Positions 5,161 to 9,443 of a stretch of 9,443 nucleotides of DNA are shown here, piece by piece. Source of the DNA: an uncultured Eubacteriales bacterium (GTDB lineage Bacteria; Bacillota; Clostridia; Oscillospirales; Ruminococcaceae). The notes under the pieces were generated by a model. It had not been told where the DNA came from. It made no database searches and worked only from the letters and a program-made list of their open reading frames with translations. The stretch covers positions 1-9,443 of the forward strand of contig ONLC01000064.1 of the NCBI GenBank assembly GCA_900318545.1, read 5' to 3'. The translations under genes were made by a program, and so were the position numbers. Numbering within the stretch: the stretch's first letter is position 1; every line of letters begins with the position of its first letter.

Positions 5161-5997
5161 ATGGCAGACAGAAACACCTTTTCGGCAGAATGTGAAAGAA
5201 GCCTTCAAAGACGCTTTCGCAAGGACATCTGGAACAGGTTCACAAAGGGAATAAAGGAATACAGGCTCTTTTCGGAGGGCGACAGGATAGCTGTGTGCAT
5301 TTCGGGAGGAAAGGACTCTATGCTGCTGGCAAAGCTTATGCAGATGCTGCAAAGGCACTCTGATTTTCCGTTTGAGCTCAGATACATAGTTATGGACCCC
5401 GGCTATGCACCTGCAAACCGTGCCATGATAGAAGAAAACTCACAAAAGCTGGAGATCCCGATAGAGATATTCGATTCACAGATCTTCGACAGCGTGTATA
5501 ATATAGAAAAGAATCCCTGCTACCTTTGTGCCAGAATGAGAAGAGGGTACCTGTACGCCAAGGCAAAGGAGCTCGGCTGCAATAAGATAGCTCTCGGGCA
5601 CCACTATGACGATGTGATAGAAACTATCCTTATGTCAATGCTCTACGGCGGTCAGATACAGAATATGATGCCAAGACTCACAAGCACAAACTTTGAGGGC
5701 ATGGAGCTGATAAGACCTCTCTACCTTGTGCGTGAGGAGAGCATAATCAAATGGCGTGATGCAAACGGACTTACGTTTCTGCGCTGTGCCTGTCGGTTTA
5801 CCGAGCAGAGCGAGGAGCAGGAGAGTCTTTCAAAGCGTAAAGAGACAAAGGCACTGATAAGGGAGCTGAGAAAGACAAACCCGAGGGTGGAGAAGAATAT
5901 TTTCAGCTCGGTCTCAAATGTAAGTCTTTCCCAGCTGATAGAGTATAAGGACGAAGCAGGGGAGCGGCACAGCTTTCTGGAGAGGTTCCCAGAGTGA
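5161..5997 (+). CDS. ttcA: TtcA-family PP-loop ATPase (probable tRNA 2-thiocytidine synthetase)
   Basis: Cytoplasmic iron-sulfur enzyme family that adenylates a tRNA base and replaces its oxygen with sulfur; characterised TtcA makes 2-thiocytidine at position 32. The 278-residue protein has the ATP-binding PP-loop SGGKDS at 48-53, CYLC (120-123) for the [4Fe-4S] cluster, LGHHYDDVIET (145-155) typical of the family, and a third cluster ligand candidate at C209 or C211 in RCACRF. Length is slightly below the roughly 310 residues of the E. coli enzyme, mainly at the ends. ATG 5161 has GGAG at 8-nt spacing and its own promoter; the gene ends in TGATAA. No tRNA or sulfur-relay gene adjoins it. Another thiolation target within the TtcA/TtuA group cannot be excluded. 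Confidence 0.87.
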   Translation: MADRNTFSAECERSLQRRFRKDIWNRFTKGIKEYRLFSEGDRIAVCISGGKDSMLLAKLMQMLQRHSDFPFELRYIVMDPGYAPANRAMIEENSQKLEIPIEIFDSQIFDSVYNIEKNPCYLCARMRRGYLYAKAKELGCNKIALGHHYDDVIETILMSMLYGGQIQNMMPRLTSTNFEGMELIRPLYLVREESIIKWRDANGLTFLRCACRFTEQSEEQESLSKRKETKALIRELRKTNPRVEKNIFSSVSNVSLSQLIEYKDEAGERHSFLERFPE

Positions 5998-6022
5998 TAA
6001 TTGGCAGGTAAAAGCTGCATAC

Positions 6023-6085
6023 TTGACGAGGGTCAAACTTTAATTTAGTAAATCACTACGTATTTTCGGATAAAACAGGGTCAAA
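6023..6085. promoter_or_regulatory. Possible operator elements upstream of the ABC exporter gene
   Basis: A palindrome TTGAC-GAGG-GTCAA (6023-6036) overlaps the first of two AGGGTCAAA direct repeats (6029-6037 and 6077-6085, 48 bp apart). All lie upstream of the promoter at 6103-6131. This arrangement suits a regulator site, but no regulator gene is in view and the match to any known operator is unproven. Confidence 0.35.
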
Positions 6086-6102
6086 TTCGTGAAAATATGC
6101 GA

Positions 6103-6131
6103 TTGACAATAGTTTATCATTATGCTATGAT
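6103..6131 (+). promoter_or_regulatory. Promoter of the ABC exporter gene (extended -10)
   Basis: A perfect TTGACA (6103-6108), a 17-bp spacer and TATGAT (6126-6131), with TGC immediately before the -10. A start near 6138 leaves a leader of about 38 nt and rules out the in-frame ATG at 6137 as the translation start. Confidence 0.85.
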
Positions 6132-6175
6132 TATAAATGTCTTACTATATCATTTGTCGGAAAGGAGACGGATAT

Positions 6176-9100
6176 ATGCTTGAATTGAAGGGTATCGTCA
6201 AGGATTACCTTGCAGGTGAAAATACCGTTCATGCACTTAAAGGCGTGGATATCAAATTCAGACAGTCAGAGCTTGTGTGTATCCTCGGACCTTCGGGCTG
6301 CGGAAAAACCACAATGCTTAATATCATAGGCGGTCTCGACCACTACACTGAGGGTGATCTCCTCATTAACGGCCGTTCGACCAAGAACTTCAAGGAGAGA
6401 GACTGGGACGCTTACAGAAACTATTCCGTAGGCTTTGTGTTCCAGAGCTACAATCTTATCCCTCACCAGACGGTTCTTCAGAACGTTGAGCTTGCGCTTA
6501 CGCTCTCGGGTGTTTCAAAGCACGAAAGACGAGAGAGAGCCAAGAAGGCACTCGAGGACGTAGGACTCGGCAGCCAGCTCAACAAGCGTCCGGGAGAGAT
6601 GTCAGGCGGTCAGATGCAGAGAGTTGCTATTGCAAGAGCTATAGTCAACAACCCTGATATTATCCTTGCCGATGAGCCTACAGGAGCACTTGATACTCAG
6701 ACAGGTGTTCAGGTAATGGAGATACTTAAAGAGATAGCTAAAGAGCGTCTTGTAGTTATGGTAACGCATAATCCCGATCTTGCTGAGAATTATTCGACAA
6801 GAATAATCAATATGCTCGACGGCAAGATCACAGGCGACTCAATGCCCCTCACCGAGGAAGAGGAAAAGGCAGAGGCAGAGCGTGATGCTTCGATCCAGGC
6901 TGAGCGTGAGAGCAAGAAGAAGGAAAAGAAGCCTTCAATGTCACTGATGACACAGTTCTCTCTGTCGCTGAAAAACCTCTTTACCAAAAAGGGAAGAACA
7001 GCACTTACCTCCTTTGCGGGAAGTATCGGTATCATAGGTATAGCACTTATATATTCAATATCTCAGGGCTTTTCGACATATATCGACACGGTTCAGGAGG
7101 AGACCCTTTCAAGCTATCCGCTTACCATACAGAAAACCGAAACTAACCTCGGTGACATCATGGAAGTGTTCATGGAAGCAGGAGAGGGCAAGGTAGACCA
7201 CGATAAAGACGCGATCTACCCGAGGTCGGCTATTTATGACATTATAAATGTTATCAGCAAAGACGAGCAGAAGGAAAATGATCTCAGATCCTTCAAGAAG
7301 TACATTGAGGAGCAGAGAAAAGATAAAGAAACTAAGCTCGGCAAGGCTCTGAACGGTGTTCAGTATAAGTATAACTTTGACCTGCTTATCTACACAAAGA
7401 ACGTAGACGGTCAGATAATCCAGTCTGATACTCAGCAGCTTATGAGGAGTATCCTTGCAGATTATATGAACATCGATATGTCTGTAATGGAAAACGCAAG
7501 CTCTGCCTTCGGCGGAGGCGGAATGATGATGGGCGGAATGTCCTCGGGAATGTGGCAGGAAATGCTCACAGGTGAGGACGGCTCGCTTATCAGCCCTCTG
7601 ATAGAAAAGCAGTACGACCTTATCTACGGCTCATGGCCGAATGACTATAACGAGATAGTTCTTGTTGTAGACCAGAACAACGAGCTCGATGACCTTACAC
7701 TTTATGCACTGGGTCTTCAGTCAAAGGAAGAGGTAGACAAGGTCATGGACGCTGCCATGAAGGGCGAGAAGATCAAGGACAAAAAGGAAGTCAGCTGGTC
7801 TTACGAGGATATCTGCAATATGGAGTTCAGAGCAGTGCTCAATTCCGACTGCTATAACTACGATGCAGCATCGGGACTCTACAGCGATATCAGAAATACA
7901 GACAACGGAACAACCTTCCTCTATGACAATGCTATACCGCTTAAAGTAACGGGCATCATCAGACCCGATGAGGACGCTACCGCAGCTATGATAACCGGAA
8001 CTATCGGCTACACAAAGAAGCTTACAGACTACGTTATCGAGAAGCAGAAGGACTCTGATGCAATTCAGGCACAGCTGGATTCTCCTGAAATGGACGTTAT
8101 AACAGGTCTGCCCTTTAAGCCTGAGAACACCTCGTTCACAGATGCAGACAAGGCAGCAGCCTTCAAGGCATACCTCGCATCAGTAGGCGAGGCCCAGAAG
8201 CCCGAGCTTTACAAGAAGATGATGGCTGTACCGCCTCAGGAGGTAATAGATCAGGCACTTGCTGAGGGTATGAAGGGTCTCAAGCGTGAGGATATTGAAG
8301 CTCAGATGATACAGACTCTCACAACTCAGATGAATGTTGATGAGGAGCAGGTAAAGGGCTATATCGCAAATATGAGCGATGATGAGCTGAATGAGATGTA
8401 CTCGAATATGATAGTTGAGGGCATTAAGGCTCAGTACAGCCAGAAAATTGATGAGGAGCTTGCAAAGCTTACAGACGAGCAGGCAGCTGCGGCTTTTGAC
8501 CAGACAATAAAGCTGCTTACAGAATCACAGCTTGCAGCTTACTATGACTCAATTATGGAGTTCTCAACCTCAAATTATGAGCAGAACCTCAAAAATCTCG
8601 GCTATGTTGATACCGATGAGCCTTCGAGCATAAACCTCTATGCAAAGAGCTTTGCCGATAAGGACTCTATCACCGAGGCGATCGATGATTACAACAAGGG
8701 CAAGGAAGAGCTTGACCAGATCAAGTTCACCGATTACATCGGTATTATGATGAGCTCTATCACAACGATAATCAATGCTATCACCTATGTACTGATCGCA
8801 TTTGTAAGTATCTCGCTCATTGTATCCTCCATAATGATCGGAGTTATCACACTGATATCCGTTCAGGAAAGAACGAAGGAGATAGGTATTCTCAGAGCGG
8901 TCGGAGCATCGAAGAGAAATGTCAGCAATATGTTCAATGCAGAAACGGCACTTATCGGCTTCTCCTCGGGGCTTTTGGGAGTGGTCGTCACGTACCTGCT
9001 GTGCATACCTATAAACATCATAGTTTATAAGCTGACTGAGCTCGGCGGACTGAAAGCATACCTGCCGATACCGACAGCAATAATACTCATAGCAATAAGC

Positions 9101-9184
9101 GTGTTCCTCTCACTTATCTCGGGACTTATCCCGTCAAGAAGTGCTGCAAAGAAGGACCCTGTAGTTGCTTTGAGAACAGAATAA
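6176..9184 (+). CDS. ABC transporter, fused ATPase and FtsX/MacB-type permease
   Basis: Membrane exporter or mechanotransmission ABC protein of the MacB/FtsX superfamily, 1002 residues, likely acting as a dimer. The ATPase is at about 1-220: Walker A GPSGCGKTT (38-46), Q-loop Gln90, signature MSGGQ (142-146), Walker B IILADEP (162-168), His198. A charged Glu/Lys linker (226-253) follows. Four membrane segments lie at about 282-302, 866-895, 922-950 and 966-985, in the 1+3 pattern of this superfamily. RTKEIGILRAVGASKRNV (899-916) and IPSRSAAKKDPVVALR (985-1000) are its typical permease motifs. The extracellular part, about 303-860, is very large, with a Gly/Met patch at 446-463 and an acidic, helical insert at about 650-810. 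ATG 6176 is preceded by AAAGGAG at 8-nt spacing. No partner subunit, two-component system or lipoprotein adjoins it, so substrate is unknown. Confidence 0.95.
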   Translation: MLELKGIVKDYLAGENTVHALKGVDIKFRQSELVCILGPSGCGKTTMLNIIGGLDHYTEGDLLINGRSTKNFKERDWDAYRNYSVGFVFQSYNLIPHQTVLQNVELALTLSGVSKHERRERAKKALEDVGLGSQLNKRPGEMSGGQMQRVAIARAIVNNPDIILADEPTGALDTQTGVQVMEILKEIAKERLVVMVTHNPDLAENYSTRIINMLDGKITGDSMPLTEEEEKAEAERDASIQAERESKKKEKKPSMSLMTQFSLSLKNLFTKKGRTALTSFAGSIGIIGIALIYSISQGFSTYIDTVQEETLSSYPLTIQKTETNLGDIMEVFMEAGEGKVDHDKDAIYPRSAIYDIINVISKDEQKENDLRSFKKYIEEQRKDKETKLGKALNGVQYKYNFDLLIYTKNVDGQIIQSDTQQLMRSILADYMNIDMSVMENASSAFGGGGMMMGGMSSGMWQEMLTGEDGSLISPLIEKQYDLIYGSWPNDYNEIVLVVDQNNELDDLTLYALGLQSKEEVDKVMDAAMKGEKIKDKKEVSWSYEDICNMEFRAVLNSDCYNYDAASGLYSDIRNTDNGTTFLYDNAIPLKVTGIIRPDEDATAAMITGTIGYTKKLTDYVIEKQKDSDAIQAQLDSPEMDVITGLPFKPENTSFTDADKAAAFKAYLASVGEAQKPELYKKMMAVPPQEVIDQALAEGMKGLKREDIEAQMIQTLTTQMNVDEEQVKGYIANMSDDELNEMYSNMIVEGIKAQYSQKIDEELAKLTDEQAAAAFDQTIKLLTESQLAAYYDSIMEFSTSNYEQNLKNLGYVDTDEPSSINLYAKSFADKDSITEAIDDYNKGKEELDQIKFTDYIGIMMSSITTIINAITYVLIAFVSISLIVSSIMIGVITLISVQERTKEIGILRAVGASKRNVSNMFNAETALIGFSSGLLGVVVTYLLCIPINIIVYKLTELGGLKAYLPIPTAIILIAISVFLSLISGLIPSRSAAKKDPVVALRTE

Positions 9185-9190
9185 AACAAA

Positions 9191-9226
9191 AACTCCGCAC
9201 CTAAAAAGTGCGGAGTTCTGTTTGTT
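9191..9226 (+). terminator. Terminator of the ABC exporter gene
   Basis: A perfect 10-bp stem AACTCCGCAC (9191-9200) with GTGCGGAGTT (9208-9217), loop CTAAAAA, then CTGTTTGTT. It begins 6 bases after the stop codon. The A-rich left flank would also let it work on the minus strand. Confidence 0.9.
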
Positions 9227-9242
9227 GCAAAAGTCCTTTTAA

Positions 9243-9300
9243 ACGGGGTCTGGGGCGTAGCCCCAGTGGGGCAAAGGGGCGAAGCCCCCCTCTTTCCCAC
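9243..9300. repeat. GC-rich intergenic hairpin cluster
   Basis: Two tight hairpins follow one another: CTGGGGC-GTA-GCCCCAG (9250-9266) and GGGGC-GAA-GCCCC (9276-9288). Elements of this look are scattered between genes in many gut Clostridia (general knowledge). Open frames through them in either strand have no ribosome site. Confidence 0.6.
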
Positions 9301-9308
9301 CGCCCGAG

Positions 9309-9336
9309 GCGGATTTCACAAAACTTATAAATCCGC
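9309..9336. repeat. Inverted repeat GCGGATTT/AAATCCGC
   Basis: An 8-bp stem (9309-9316 with 9329-9336) with a 12-nt AT-rich loop. Its right arm overlaps the edge of the dispersed repeat at 9329-9409. There is no T run, so it is not a clear terminator. Confidence 0.5.
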
Positions 9337-9409
9337 ACTATCTTGCTCAGCGGCTGCTCTTAAAAAGAAGCAAGCACATTTCGGCGTGAAAAGACAGGGT
9401 TTTCCCTGC
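9329..9409 (-). repeat. Right copy of the dispersed intergenic repeat
   Basis: On the minus strand this begins GCAGGGAAAACCCTG (9409-9395) and passes through CACGC and TGCTTGCTTCTTTT. It ends GAGCAAGATAGTGCGGATTT (9348-9329). Blocks, order and spacing parallel 128-212 on the plus strand: 61 against 65 bases from GCAGGG to GAGCAA. Bases 9381-9388 and 9426-9433 (TCGGCGTG/CACGCCGA) enclose its outer end in a longer stem. Confidence 0.55.
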
Positions 9410-9443
9410 GAGCGAAGCCGAGGAACACGCCGAGGGCTGATTC
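9410..9443. other. End of window, no gene seen
   Basis: The last 34 bases contain the right arm (9426-9433) of the stem started at 9381 and no recognisable coding start. Whether the structured repeat continues past the edge cannot be seen. Confidence 0.4.

Noticed and set aside
6137..6175. Upstream ATG for the ABC exporter
   Set aside because: It coincides with the expected transcription start and lacks a ribosome site, while ATG 6176 has AAAGGAG at ideal spacing.
9025..9300. 91-codon minus-strand open frame with ASPLCPTGATPQTPFKRTF
   Set aside because: It is a translation of the GC-rich intergenic hairpins plus antisense of the exporter gene, with no start signals.

Overview
The window looks like ordinary chromosome from a low-to-mid GC Gram-positive anaerobe of the Clostridia, most likely a Ruminococcus-like member of the Oscillospiraceae. 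This placement is an inference. It rests on strong AGGAGG-type ribosome sites, near-consensus sigma-A promoters with 17-bp spacers, a redox repressor of the Rex family, Ser/Glu-rich linkers on surface proteins, a fused ATPase/FtsX-type exporter of a kind common in gut Firmicutes, and GC-rich intergenic hairpins of the 'GGGGCGAAGCCCC' type. I see no rRNA, tRNA, CRISPR array, phage gene or transposase.

Layout. Positions 1-78 hold the last 25 codons of an unrecognised plus-strand gene, followed by a repeat-rich spacer and a good terminator (223-251). pyrE (439-1095, +) is a single-gene unit with its own extended -10 promoter. It is bracketed by 68-bp inverted repeats, 261-328 and 1370-1437, that match at 64 of 68 positions; a third, partial copy lies at 1242-1297. 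Four minus-strand genes follow. rex (1445-2074) has its own promoter. A D-alanyl-D-alanine carboxypeptidase-family serine peptidase (2191-3360) has a leader containing an exact 94-bp tandem duplication. A two-CBS-domain protein (3603-4031) lies 1 nt downstream of a lipoprotein gene (4033-4968). The lipoprotein promoter diverges from that of a TtcA-type PP-loop ATPase (5161-5997, +). A 1002-residue ABC ATPase/FtsX-type permease fusion (6176-9184, +) with its own promoter and terminator fills most of the remainder. The last 220 bases are intergenic hairpins and repeats.

How the genes relate. The minus-strand lipoprotein and CBS genes are translationally coupled. I see no convincing terminator between the CBS gene and the carboxypeptidase gene, so one transcript may run from the promoter at 5025-5053 to the terminator at 2121-2162. 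That transcript would link an envelope lipoprotein, a cytoplasmic nucleotide-sensing CBS protein and a peptidoglycan-trimming enzyme. The other genes appear to be independent housekeeping units: pyrimidine synthesis, redox-controlled repression, tRNA thiolation and export.

I found no clearly new system. The most notable signals are non-coding: the inverted repeats around pyrE, the 94-bp tandem duplication before the carboxypeptidase gene, and a degenerate intergenic repeat present in opposite orientations at the two ends of the window. Among the proteins, the carboxypeptidase has Ala in place of the usual Asn of its second active-site motif, and the lipoprotein has six cysteines in its mature part.
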